Source: Zymomonas sp.
GTDB lineage: Bacteria; Pseudomonadota; Alphaproteobacteria; Sphingomonadales; Sphingomonadaceae
Assembly (NCBI RefSeq): GCF_020216885.1
Contig: NZ_JAIWON010000001.1
Location: forward strand, 1 to 10,000
Direction: 5' to 3'
Length of the DNA stretch: 10,000 nucleotides
The position numbers were made by a program, and so were the translations under genes. The first letter of the stretch is position 1, and the number at the start of each line of letters is the position of its first letter. Shown here in pieces: positions 1 to 8,100 of the stretch. The notes under the pieces are model-generated. The model did no database searches, was not told the origin of the DNA, and saw only the letters and a list, made by a program, of their open reading frames with translations.

Positions 1-93
1 CAAAGTGTTGTGTTCGGCGTATTCGACTGGGCAAGCGATGATAGACACACCATCATCGCTTGCCCAGTCGATTACGCAGAAAACAACAAATTG
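1..93. repeat. Long inverted repeat / quasi-palindrome with 9-base loop
   Basis: Arms 17-42 and 52-77 are complementary over 26 bases with one mismatch (base 22). The innermost 20 bases (23-42 with 52-71) match perfectly around the loop agacacacc (43-51). Pairing continues outward, with two mismatches in the next ten bases (7-16 with 78-87), and more weakly to base 1 with base 93. The structure sits inside an open reading frame, which is unusual for a terminator or an intergenic palindrome. It may begin left of the window. Confidence 0.85.
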
Positions 94-129
94 ACCGATA
101 AATTAGGTGATCTGACGATCACTATCTAA
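1..129 (+). CDS. 3' end of an unidentified gene (partial, runs off the left edge)
   Basis: Frame 1 is open from the first base for 42 codons and stops at TAA (127-129). The peptide ends in KLGDLTITI, and includes FDWASDD and IIACPVDYAEN. I do not recognise a family in so short a piece. Support for real coding is the open frame, the position just before a hairpin that could end transcription (141-170), and the convergent gene beyond it. The oddity is that most of this frame lies in a long quasi-palindrome (1-93). Part of the peptide may therefore derive from an inverted duplication, and the gene could be a damaged or altered 3' end. It could also be a chance open frame; 42 codons alone is modest evidence. 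Confidence 0.45.
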   Translation, partial: QSVVFGVFDWASDDRHTIIACPVDYAENNKLTDKLGDLTITI

Positions 130-140
130 TATATGCTTAT

Positions 141-170
141 AAAGCGTGGGGTACTATTACCCTGCGCTTT
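141..170. terminator. Candidate intrinsic terminator between convergent genes
   Basis: The RNA can form a 13-base-pair stem (141-153 with 158-170) around the loop CUAU. All positions pair if two G-U wobbles are allowed. It starts 12 bases after the stop codon of the plus-strand partial gene and lies between two converging genes, so it could serve both. The plus-strand tail (aaatttagaatt) and the minus-strand tail (ataagcatat) are poor in uninterrupted U, so termination strength is uncertain. Confidence 0.55.
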
Positions 171-216
171 AAATTTAGAATTAAAAACACCAAATATCTA
201 AATAAAGCAACATAAA

Positions 217-639
217 TTATTTTATATCTTCATGATTTTTATTTCTGTCTATAGAAGCCAGATCTTCTTTATTTAAAAATCCATCATGATCTTGATCTGC
301 CTGATCAAAATGTCTGACCGCAGAAGCTGCATACTCATCGAAACTCAGCATATTATCCTGGTTTTTATCTAGTCGCTCAAAGGCTCTTTTGCGCCCAGCT
401 AAATATTCATCGCGACTTATTTTTTGATCATGATCAAAATCTAGATGTTCAAAATGCCGACTAAATTTATTATTTATATAAGTATTTTTTGCATTTTCGG
501 CATATATTCTTACGGGAGATGTCGATTTAATTGACTTTGAAATAATATCGGATGCTCGTCCCGAGCGACATAACAAAAACACACCAGAAGCAATAAGAAC
601 AGCAACTCCACCTAGGATAAAGGGTAATTTATCTTTCAT
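217..639 (-). CDS. Membrane-anchored EF-hand calcium-binding protein
   Basis: The product is a small protein of 140 residues. Residues 5-24 form a hydrophobic segment after a short charged start (MKDK), read here as an uncleaved membrane anchor or signal sequence, with the rest in the periplasm. Three EF-hand loops follow. Loop 1 is residues 67-78 (D67, D69, D71, I74, E78). Loop 2 is 91-102 (D91, N93, D95, L98, E102). Loop 3 is 115-126 (D115, D117, D119, G120, D126 in place of the usual Glu). The spacing of the acidic ligands is canonical, so calcium binding is likely; a sensor, buffer or structural role cannot be told apart. C24 is not in a good lipobox. ATG at 639 has only a weak AAGA upstream as ribosome binding site. 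No functional link to the cas genes is evident, and 441 bases separate it from cas6f. Confidence 0.85.
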   Translation of the reverse strand: MKDKLPFILGGVAVLIASGVFLLCRSGRASDIISKSIKSTSPVRIYAENAKNTYINNKFSRHFEHLDFDHDQKISRDEYLAGRKRAFERLDKNQDNMLSFDEYAASAVRHFDQADQDHDGFLNKEDLASIDRNKNHEDIK

Positions 640-750
640 GATCTAAAATCTTGTCTTTAAGAAGAGAAATCGAATATTAAGATTTGCTTTTAAAAATTTG
701 ACTGCTTTTTATTATTTATTCTTTTCATAGCAGAAAAAATAAATTTTTTC

Positions 751-778
751 AGTATAAAAATGATAAATAATTTACAAA
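751..778 (-). promoter_or_regulatory. Possible promoter for the EF-hand gene
   Basis: On the minus strand, TATACT (751-756) is preceded by TTTGTA (773-778, spacing 16) or TTGTAA (772-777, spacing 15). The predicted leader would be about 100 bases. In DNA this AT-rich such matches arise easily, so this is only a suggestion. Confidence 0.25.
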
Positions 779-839
779 CGTTACAGATATTTCAAGTATA
801 AAAATACTACCCAGTATTTCTGCTGACGTTTACTGTAAC
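776..839. repeat. Nested dyad symmetries
   Basis: An outer inverted repeat pairs GTTACAG (780-786) with CTGTAAC (833-839). Partly overlapping it, AAACGT (777-781 region) has a complement ACGTTT (826-831). Inside lies AGTAT-AAAA-ATACT (795-808), followed by a further AGTAT (813-817). The arrangement could bind a regulator or form alternative stems in the leader of the downstream EF-hand transcript. No function is known. Confidence 0.4.
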
Positions 840-933
840 ATAAATAAAATTTCATTTTCAAAAATGAATTTATTTTTTAAAAATAAAGGATCATTTTTAG
901 AATTTTGAGTACAAATCAGAAGCATCCCACTTC

Positions 934-1004
934 TTATTAAAGGTGAACATAAAAAACCTTCACCTAATAATATATCAGGAAATCCCCATTTATAGAGATT
1001 TCCT
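934..1004 (-). terminator. Tandem hairpins downstream of cas6f, possible operon terminator
   Basis: Two hairpins lie 77-147 bases behind the cas6f stop. The nearer pairs AGGAAATC (977-984) with GATTTCCT (997-1004), giving 8 base pairs and a 12-base loop. Read on the minus strand it is followed by GATATATTATT, a moderately U-rich tail. The second pairs AGGTGAA (941-947) with TTCACCT (959-965) and extends by TTATT/AATAA across a two-base bulge. Neither has a classical run of U on the minus strand. On the plus strand the first is followed by attttttatt. Confidence 0.4.
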
Positions 1005-1080
1005 AATACAATTTTTTATTGCTTCTCTGTTATCGGTAGCGTTTGAATTACAATCATATTTCACAAATTTTTTAAAAGGA

Positions 1081-1662
1081 TCAAAACCAAGGAACAGATG
1101 CCCCCAGACTCAATCCATAAGAATTAAAATTACCATTCATCAAATTATCTTGAATTATTTTATGAGAAATAAAAACAGGGAAACGTGACTGTTTGGTGCT
1201 ACAACTACCTGTCATAATAAAAGGCAATTCCAAACGTTCGAATGCCGTATCCGGTATAACCTTTTTAGCCTCTTCGTCATGAAAACCATGCCGCCGGATT
1301 GCCCGACGGCGCAAACGGGCAGGACTACTCTTCGCTTGAACTCGACTGACAACACAATATTGGCTAATTTCTGGAACTGACTTAATATCCTCACAATAAA
1401 GATAGTCATCCAAGCGCGTTATCCAGCCAGACAATACCAACTCATGCAAGTCAGCATTCGTTCCATGCAACCGTAAGCGGCTTCCTAGACAAGGTTTATT
1501 ATTATCATGCTCTGGAAAACTGATACCAATATGCTGGCTACCCAACCGCACCAATTCTAAATGCAGTAGAGAAAATAGTTTTTCCATTATAATATGAGGA
1601 GCTATTTCCTGATTAGGTAGGATATAGATATCCTGATAGGAATCGACAGGATTAGCTAGCAT
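1081..1662 (-). CDS. cas6f: Cas6f (Csy4) CRISPR RNA endoribonuclease
   Basis: Cas6f cuts pre-crRNA at the base of the repeat hairpin and remains bound to the 3' stem-loop as the head of the Csy complex. The 193-residue product (Pseudomonas Csy4 has 187) shows the expected landmarks. His34 in LLHLEL corresponds to catalytic H29, Ser153 in SCSTKQ to S148, and Tyr182 in SYGLS to Y176. The arginine-rich helix QAKSSPARLRRRAIRRHG (about 109-126) inserts in the RNA major groove, and the C-terminus ends in VPWF. I chose ATG at 1662: GGAG (1672-1675) inside GAGGGGGAG lies 9 bases upstream, whereas the longer frame starts at a TTG (1668). The start overlaps the 3' end of csy3 by 11 bases, which suggests translational coupling. 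It is the last gene of the operon. Confidence 0.95.
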   Translation of the reverse strand: MLANPVDSYQDIYILPNQEIAPHIIMEKLFSLLHLELVRLGSQHIGISFPEHDNNKPCLGSRLRLHGTNADLHELVLSGWITRLDDYLYCEDIKSVPEISQYCVVSRVQAKSSPARLRRRAIRRHGFHDEEAKKVIPDTAFERLELPFIMTGSCSTKQSRFPVFISHKIIQDNLMNGNFNSYGLSLGASVPWF

Positions 1663-2710
1663 CCCCAAAGACTCCCCCTCTTACTAATACAGCTATCACA
1701 AAATGCTGATCTTCGACTGTAGGTTCTTTATCTTTTAACACCCAAGCATCCAATAAACTATAAAAGTCTTTTTTGGCCTTTGGCTGACGATAAGCGACTC
1801 CTTGCGTTGTAACAGAGCCATAAGGCTCAACTGCAATCGGGCCATTAGTAGCCGCATCAGGATACCATGTATCAATAGTCCGTAAGGCATTTCCGATTTT
1901 TTGCGAATGCATGGCTGCAACGGCATTTTCAGCTTGACCAACGCTATAAAGAAAACGGCTCTTCTTTCCCTTCCCTTTCCCCTTATCATCTTTATCGAGC
2001 AGAAGTTCTTGTGAAGGGAAAACCTCTTGCCCGCCCCCCATACGAATAAAAGCCTTTATTCGTAATAAGACATGCTCTCGTCCAGAAAGACCGGCAGTAA
2101 TAAGACCGGCCAAAGATTCTAGTTCTTTTGAAGATGGTTTATCCTCAAATACACGGAGCGAATGCGCCAAGGCATCAAAAACACCGATGGCAGTCTCTTC
2201 ACCGTCTTTCAACCGAGAGATCTGGATTGATACAGCATCCGCGCCCAAACGATTACGCCATAAAAAACGGCCATTTACCAAATTGGTCGCATATCTTTGT
2301 CCCAAAATACCCAACCCTTGATTTTCGATATAGTGACCAATTGTTGTAACCAATTTTGAACGATATCCTGTATGATTACAGGCAGCCGGTTCGCTAACAC
2401 CCCCTAAAACGCGTAGAGTAAATTCTACTTTCAATGTGTCACAGTCAAAAGGGAGGGTTGCGACATCCACTGTTTGCAGATTAGGATTTTCAATAGCAGC
2501 ATTCAATTTGAGTGGATCATTTCCGGTTTTTGCAGGTTGGCGATTAGAAATAGTGCCTCGAACAGCTTTCTCCCGCAAATGGATCGGCTGCCATGCCTTA
2601 TCATTATCTTTGTCATTCCAGTGACCCGAAAAAAACAAGGCATCGGAAGGATCTAATTTACGTTCAAAAGATAAAACGGAGGCCGTTTTTAAAGCCTTCT
2701 CTTCAGCCAT
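1652..2710 (-). CDS. csy3: Csy3 (Cas7f) backbone subunit of the Csy complex
   Basis: Csy3 is the backbone protein; six copies line the crRNA spacer in the type I-F surveillance complex. The 352-residue product carries the family's conserved N-terminus (ASVLSFERKLDPSDALFF, residues 10-27) and the strongly conserved block AAMHSQKIGNALRTIDTWYP (about 265-284), typical of Cas7f. It is slightly longer than the usual 340 or so residues, partly through a lysine-glycine stretch KDDKGKGKGKKSR (240-252) that looks like an exposed loop. I chose ATG at 2710: AAGGA (2719-2723) is 8 bases upstream and the family begins at about this point. A TTG at 2728 would add six residues. It has its own good ribosome binding site after the 52-base gap behind csy2, as expected for a subunit needed in excess. 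Confidence 0.95.
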   Translation of the reverse strand: MAEEKALKTASVLSFERKLDPSDALFFSGHWNDKDNDKAWQPIHLREKAVRGTISNRQPAKTGNDPLKLNAAIENPNLQTVDVATLPFDCDTLKVEFTLRVLGGVSEPAACNHTGYRSKLVTTIGHYIENQGLGILGQRYATNLVNGRFLWRNRLGADAVSIQISRLKDGEETAIGVFDALAHSLRVFEDKPSSKELESLAGLITAGLSGREHVLLRIKAFIRMGGGQEVFPSQELLLDKDDKGKGKGKKSRFLYSVGQAENAVAAMHSQKIGNALRTIDTWYPDAATNGPIAVEPYGSVTTQGVAYRQPKAKKDFYSLLDAWVLKDKEPTVEDQHFVIAVLVRGGVFGDAS

Positions 2711-2762
2711 GATAAAAATCCTTTTCAATCTTCAAAGAACACAAACCAAATTTCATTTATTA
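2711..2762 (-). promoter_or_regulatory. csy2-csy3 intergenic leader with csy3 ribosome binding site
   Basis: This is the largest gap within the operon (52 bases). It is AT-rich and ends in AAAAGGAT, 8 bases before the csy3 ATG at 2710, which decides that start over the upstream TTG at 2728. I see no clear promoter or stable hairpin. Separate translation initiation here may help make the high Csy3 copy number. Confidence 0.5.
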
Positions 2763-3761
2763 TCATGAATCAGGGTAATAAAAATTGTAACATCGATAGA
2801 CTGTTTTTTCTGACAGACTTTCTTTTTCTTGTGTCGGAAAAGCATACCACAATAATTCATTTGGATTCTTTAAGTGAAAAGGGGCTATCCATTCACCGAT
2901 AGAAAACAGACTCTCTACCGACTGAAACGGAATAGAATTATCTCGGGCAGAAGATACTGATCCTGCCGCTTGTTCTTTGCCAATCGCACCATAACCAACG
3001 GGGATAGGCACTATCCACCCATTATCCCGATCATGCTGCCATTCCGCGGTATGTTTCTTGTTACTTTCTTGTTCTATATTCTCGTTTTTACATCGCCAAT
3101 TGACACCAGATAACGAGAGCCATGCCTCTAAAGCCGTTGTTTTTGGCTCTACTTCTTGCATCGACTTCAAGCGGTCAGAGATAAGATCGGGTCTTTCGAC
3201 CAAGGCGTATCCAGGCAAAAGCCGATAACAGATTTGACGAAACTCTTTATTTTCATCCGAAGACCTATGCCATTCCATGTAATAGGGTGAATAGCGTTTC
3301 ACCATAGCTTGAGATGGTGGCAAAATACTTCCCCCTGCAATCCGCATATTTTGCACCAAGGCTGCTATTTTTTTTAAATCTTCTTCGATTTCATCGCTGT
3401 CTTTGCGTCCTTTATAAGAAACACCGAACAGCAAAGAAATATCCAGATGGATGCGCCCTTCTTCAATAATAGGGGCTGTTTTTCCATCTTTTTCTATAGG
3501 GTTCCTCGTCTGGTTAAAAATATGGGTAAAACCGGAATCCGCCACTTGTTCTTGAAAATCATGACAAACGACCCCCACAGCATTAAACATTATATCAAGA
3601 CCGATAGAACATGTTTTGCGTTCTAATGCCCACATAAAGCCGATAAAAGCGGTAATCGACGGAAATCCATGCGTCAGTGGGCTGGAAATCGCATTCGCAT
3701 TCTGTACTCTGATATGAGGAAAAATCAGAAGATGAGTCGAAGATGGCAGTTCTGCTCGCAT
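2763..3761 (-). CDS. csy2: Csy2 (Cas5f) subunit of the Csy complex
   Basis: Csy2 pairs with Csy1 at the foot of the complex and holds the 5' handle of the crRNA. The 332-residue product matches the family length (about 330). Near the N-terminus it has the signature FPHIRVQNANAISSPLTHGF (residues 14-33), followed by PSITAFIGFMWALER; PGYALVERPDLISDRL and EAWLSLSGVNW occur further on. I chose ATG at 3761. AGGGGG (3768-3773) lies 6 bases upstream, and the family signature then starts at the usual distance. The longer frame from ATG 3809 would overlap csy1 by 38 bases and add 16 unconserved residues. The csy1 stop codon (3772-3774) overlaps the ribosome binding site, so translation of csy1 and csy2 is probably coupled. 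Confidence 0.95.
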   Translation of the reverse strand: MRAELPSSTHLLIFPHIRVQNANAISSPLTHGFPSITAFIGFMWALERKTCSIGLDIMFNAVGVVCHDFQEQVADSGFTHIFNQTRNPIEKDGKTAPIIEEGRIHLDISLLFGVSYKGRKDSDEIEEDLKKIAALVQNMRIAGGSILPPSQAMVKRYSPYYMEWHRSSDENKEFRQICYRLLPGYALVERPDLISDRLKSMQEVEPKTTALEAWLSLSGVNWRCKNENIEQESNKKHTAEWQHDRDNGWIVPIPVGYGAIGKEQAAGSVSSARDNSIPFQSVESLFSIGEWIAPFHLKNPNELLWYAFPTQEKESLSEKTVYRCYNFYYPDS

Positions 3762-3766
3762 GAAAT

Positions 3767-3773
3767 ACCCCCT
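3767..3773 (-). promoter_or_regulatory. Strong ribosome binding site deciding the csy2 start
   Basis: AGGGGGT on the minus strand, 6 bases before ATG 3761. It overlaps the TAG stop of csy1 and supports the shorter csy2 reading over ATG 3809. Confidence 0.65.
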
Positions 3774-5091
3774 ATGCTTTTCTACGCTGTGGAATCGGCC
3801 ATGCGACATCTATAATGACCTGTTTTACCAAATATTTATATTCATCGTCACCAATAGTTATACTGCTATCTCTTAACTTATCATTCAATCTACGGCCAAA
3901 ATTTTGAGCCACCTCATCAGGCCAATCACCTTTCATATAGGCATCGCAAAAATTCTGATCGATTTCGATAAAATCCTCTCGAGGGTGGAGAAGGCTTCTT
4001 TCAGAATCCAGCCATAATTTTTCATAATCCGGAATTTGACAATTCATATCCCGACTCCACCCAACAGGCATTTCTACTTTAACAGTAGCCGCAAAATCGG
4101 CCAGCAATGCAACCAGTCTCTGTACCCATTTTTCTCGATTTCCGCGGATATGGTGATTATTATCGTTCTGCTTAGCTTTTAAAAATTCAACCAACATATC
4201 AATGATAAAAACAACATTTTTCTGTCGGAAAAAAACATCTAAAGCAGACCGAGCATTTAAAGGAATCAATCGCCTTTTACTTTTCCAAAGAGGCGGCAAA
4301 GACGCCAAAAGATAATTTACCCCACCTCGCTCTGAATTAAGCTGCGATACATTTTGAGGTTTTGTCCCTCCCAATTTTCTTACAGCCAGATTTTTATAGT
4401 CTCGATACACTAATTCAGAGGATTGTTTTTTATAAAAAGCAGAACGGGCAGCCTTATTGTTTTCACCAAAGCGTATTTCTTGAATATGTTGATGAACATA
4501 ATGCACTAGAGCGCTGGGGAATAAAGGTTGAAGTAAAATATACTGCTCATCCTCGCTTGGCTGTTCTCCGGTTAACCAATAAATTTGTTTCATCAAGCTA
4601 TGGGATTGTGTTTTTTGATTTGAAGATAAAAGCCCAGCAAAAGCGGCAGACCAACTGTCCGCTTGTACAGGGTCTTCAGATAGCGCGACTTTAAAATCAG
4701 GATCGCCCGCTTCCGCCCATGCCAGTAAGGGCTTACCTTCTACTTTGGTTTTCAAGAATTTAAATACATCCAAGGCCGCCGCATTGCCGACAACATCAAT
4801 TTCAAAATCATGGCCTAAAAGATGTGATCCGATTTCGTTTCTCTGCGGTAAATTGTCCGGCGTTACATAAAGATTACTTGCCTTGGCTGATGAATGGATC
4901 GCTTTTGAAATATGAGTGGCAGCATAAATTTGCCCGACTCTTCTTGCTGCATCTTCTAACCACACGGCATAATCATATTTGCGCATCAAGGTAGCGTCGT
5001 CACTCTTGCCTTTCAGCTTTTCATCCCGACGACTTTGAATAAAATCAGTTATAGCTTGGCGAAAAACTTGAACCCTTGCCTTGTCACGCAT
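3772..5091 (-). CDS. csy1: Csy1 (Cas8f) large subunit, PAM recognition
   Basis: Csy1 is the large subunit that, with Csy2, reads the protospacer-adjacent motif and caps the 5' end of the crRNA. From ATG 5091 the product has 439 residues, close to the usual 430-440. The motif GGTKPQNVSQLNSERGG (about 241-257) is the family signature. Its Lys244 and Asn247 correspond, as I recall the Pseudomonas structure, to K247 and N250, which contact the GG motif in the minor groove. The start is not certain. ATG 5091 has GAGAG five bases upstream. ATG 5103 adds four residues, but its GAGGA is only two bases away. The longest frame uses TTG 5142, which would overlap cas2-3. csy1 ends ten bases before the csy2 ATG. 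The protein diverges more than other Cas proteins, but position and motif make the call firm. Confidence 0.93.
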   Translation of the reverse strand: MRDKARVQVFRQAITDFIQSRRDEKLKGKSDDATLMRKYDYAVWLEDAARRVGQIYAATHISKAIHSSAKASNLYVTPDNLPQRNEIGSHLLGHDFEIDVVGNAAALDVFKFLKTKVEGKPLLAWAEAGDPDFKVALSEDPVQADSWSAAFAGLLSSNQKTQSHSLMKQIYWLTGEQPSEDEQYILLQPLFPSALVHYVHQHIQEIRFGENNKAARSAFYKKQSSELVYRDYKNLAVRKLGGTKPQNVSQLNSERGGVNYLLASLPPLWKSKRRLIPLNARSALDVFFRQKNVVFIIDMLVEFLKAKQNDNNHHIRGNREKWVQRLVALLADFAATVKVEMPVGWSRDMNCQIPDYEKLWLDSERSLLHPREDFIEIDQNFCDAYMKGDWPDEVAQNFGRRLNDKLRDSSITIGDDEYKYLVKQVIIDVAWPIPQRRKA

Positions 5092-5116
5092 AACATCTCT
5101 CATTTCCTCAAATACT

Positions 5117-8100
5117 CTAATTCTTATATTTAGAAAAACCAAGAATATTATTGAAATAATATCCAGAAAGTTCCTTTAAGACATTGACTTTTGTCATATA
5201 TTTTGAACATTCAAGCAAAGAAATACCAAGATTTTCTGATTGTTCTTCTAATAAACTCTCAAGACTTTTTACATTCCACGCTGTTATATCTGAAGCATAG
5301 TGTAGCTCGATTTGATGTTTTTTTTCACTATCAACCGGCATATATAAATTATTATGATTTTCTGAATTTTTACGCTCCAGATACAGCTTTAATTTTTCTT
5401 CCTCTTCATCGAACAGAAACAAAAGTGTTTCTTCTTCCATCGTATTTTCTCTAAAAGGCTGCCATTGTGGCAAGATCCCCGTCAGACTGGCTTGTGGATA
5501 TTGCCAGCATAATGCTGCCATTTCTTCGTTAGGCTCAATTTTCTTTGCAGTGCGGCCAATACCGATAGACTTCCCAAGATCTTTTCTAGGCAACATACAA
5601 TCACAAATGCGCGCTTGTTCCAGATCGGCTAATCTGTCTTGTGTCTTTCTTTCTTCCTCAGGCAAGGGTGCAATACGCGGCAAAGCCGTAATAATCTGAT
5701 ATTCTTCCAGTCTTAAAATATCATTTATCCAATGGGTTTTAAGATGGTAGGCATTGTCGCCATACTTACTTTTGGGCATCTCAAATCCGGGATGCCGAAA
5801 AACAGCCTTTTCAGGATTTTCAAAATAACGCAGAGCTGTATTCAAAATAGCGATGTTTGGTTTTTCAACCGCTTTTCTTCTATGTCGTTGAACGCGTCCA
5901 GCTAATTGAATCAGTGCCCGCATAGAAGACGGCTCGGCAATCGCCCAATCAAGATCCCAATCCCGCCCAACTTCACAAACAGGTGAGGCCAATATAATAA
6001 AAACATGATCTTGTTCTGGATTGGTATCCAATGCCGTTCGAATATCTGAATGAGTATAGACAAAATCCGGGTCGCGACGATTTAACACTGTATCCAGCAT
6101 ATTTTCGATAGCCGAACGCTGAATTAAGGGAAAACGTGCATGATAAACACATAAATGGATATGGGTATCAGGGCGGCCCCCCAAGGCAAAGAAGGCTTGC
6201 GCTACATGGAATAGCGGCTCAATATTAGCCATACGGATCAGACCAAAACTTACTTTCCTCCCTGTAACGGGATCTTTATCAGCAAATCTGCCATGCAGTT
6301 CAAGTGATGTCTGACGTAATATACCCGCCAAATCTTTATATAGATCCTTCTTTTCCTGACCTTGATATAACTCATCCAAAGGCACAATTTCACCTTTGCA
6401 AATGGCTTCTTTTTTCAAAAGTTTTTGTTTGCGTTGTTTTATAAAATGATCATGTGCCTGTTCAAATTGCGCCGCATCCACACAATCGGCAGAAGAGGTT
6501 CCAAACTCGTCGATCCAAAGACAAGGAACATCCTGTGCAGCAAGGGATAAACTAGGATCGTGATTGAACTGGTAGCATTTTCGACCTGCAAGATAAGCCT
6601 GATACATTCCCAAAACCAAAGAAGGCGGCAACGTCGCGGAAGATAGTAAAACACGGCTACCTAACATCCCCGCCCAATAAACCAGTCGCGTTAAGGCCGG
6701 TAAATCTTTTAGATCATAGTCATCCAATTCATCCAGAACGAGATCACTCCCCATCAGGCGCAGCATAGGGGCTATCTGCCGCCCGCCCCGAAGCGATTCC
6801 GTTGCCGGAACCAAATGATCAACCGTGCATACCAGAACCGGAGCAGACAATAGGCTTCGTATTTTCGGATCATGTCCTAAACGGCTTAATAAAGGATGTG
6901 TCGCCTCACAACCGTCATAAGAAATATAGCTATCCTCTTCTAATAAATCCAAAGAAGAGGCTGATCCTGACTTTTCTGCTTTGTCAGAATAATATTCGAA
7001 TAGAGATTTACTGGCACGTCCGCCAACCATAATAGCCAGATCATCTTCATTCAGATGCAAATCTTTCTGATAAGATTTTCCAGTCTGTAAAGTCAGCGCT
7101 CGCAATCCCAACGCATAGGTTAATCGCATACCCTGCTCGGGATCAGCCATAGCATTGATAATGCGGGCTGAGGCAAGCGTCTTTCCAGTGCCTGTTGAGG
7201 CCATACAAACACAAAAAGCACCTTGTTTTTCAGATTTTTTGCGTATCGCAGTAGCCATATCTACAGCCTTATCCTGCCACGCAAATCGAGCAATCGAGCT
7301 TCTCTTTTTCAATCCTTTATGTTTGGCAAGACGAGGCAGATATTCAGTAAAATTTGGTAAAGCATAGGCAATAATACCCGCTTCTCTTGTCACACCTAAT
7401 AGATGTTCGTCCAAAGTCTGTTTTAACCGACTTTGGCTATCTGTATTGGCATAAAGAATAGTGCGATCTTCTTTCGCTATTCCTCTGGAAGAATGAGATA
7501 AACGCTCCAAAGATTCTGGAGGAAGACTGGAATAATGATGATCTGCCAACATCAGACTCAAACGTGCCAAATGCATCAGATAGGGATTGCCAAGCCAATC
7601 TTTTTCTATATCGCGCTTCTTTTGCAAGACTAGCAAACGTTGGGCTAGTTTGGCGGCTTTTTTTTGCCATTCTTTATCAAAAACCGGAAATGTTTTTTTT
7701 CTTTCGATATCCCAATAGGATTTAGTGTTCTTTTTTTCTTCGACCATTTTCAGATCATCGTCTTTGACGGCACGTTCATTCCATGAATGTTCTATCTCGC
7801 TTAAGGGATCTTCAAGCGTTTCAAGATATAGACGTGACGGTTTTTTCCCTAAATAGCCCTGTTCTTTATGACCTTTTTTATCAATATCAACAGGTATCAG
7901 AGGAAGACGATGATGGGAAACAATCAGCCATCCGATAGCTCTGGCCATTGGTGGCAAAGACTGAAAAGGGCGACGATCTTTTTTGTCTAACTTGTCGAGA
8001 CCATCTCGTTTATACTTTTCATCCGATACCCAGTCTTTTATTGAATATTTGCCTTCTAACAGACGGGTTAACCAGACCTCATCCGTATCGTCCCCGACGA

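Larger units (their letters stand above)
640..1080. other. AT-rich intergenic region without a supported gene
   Basis: This 441-base stretch lies between cas6f and the EF-hand gene, both on the minus strand. I find no convincing coding sequence and no repeat-spacer pattern. An 81-codon plus-strand frame from 943 runs into the 3' end of cas6f and has no family features. What the stretch does hold is a nest of dyad symmetries (776-839), short AT hairpins around 851-898, and two hairpins close behind cas6f (941-965 and 977-1004), listed separately. Confidence 0.7.

Noticed and set aside
640..1080. Possible CRISPR array in the spacer next to cas6f
   Set aside because: There is no direct repeat of about 28 bases at about 60-base periodicity, and no I-F repeat hairpin. 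The symmetries present are short inverted repeats.
943..1188. Plus-strand frame of 81 codons
   Set aside because: It runs antisense into the conserved 3' end of cas6f, has no family features, and its first half is in AT-rich spacer with hairpins.
1212..1409. Minus-strand frame of 65 codons inside cas6f
   Set aside because: It is a shifted-frame shadow of cas6f, which is intact with all catalytic residues; no frameshift is needed.
4362..4694. Plus-strand frame of 110 codons inside csy1
   Set aside because: It is the antisense shadow of csy1, whose own frame carries the conserved TKPQN motif across this stretch.
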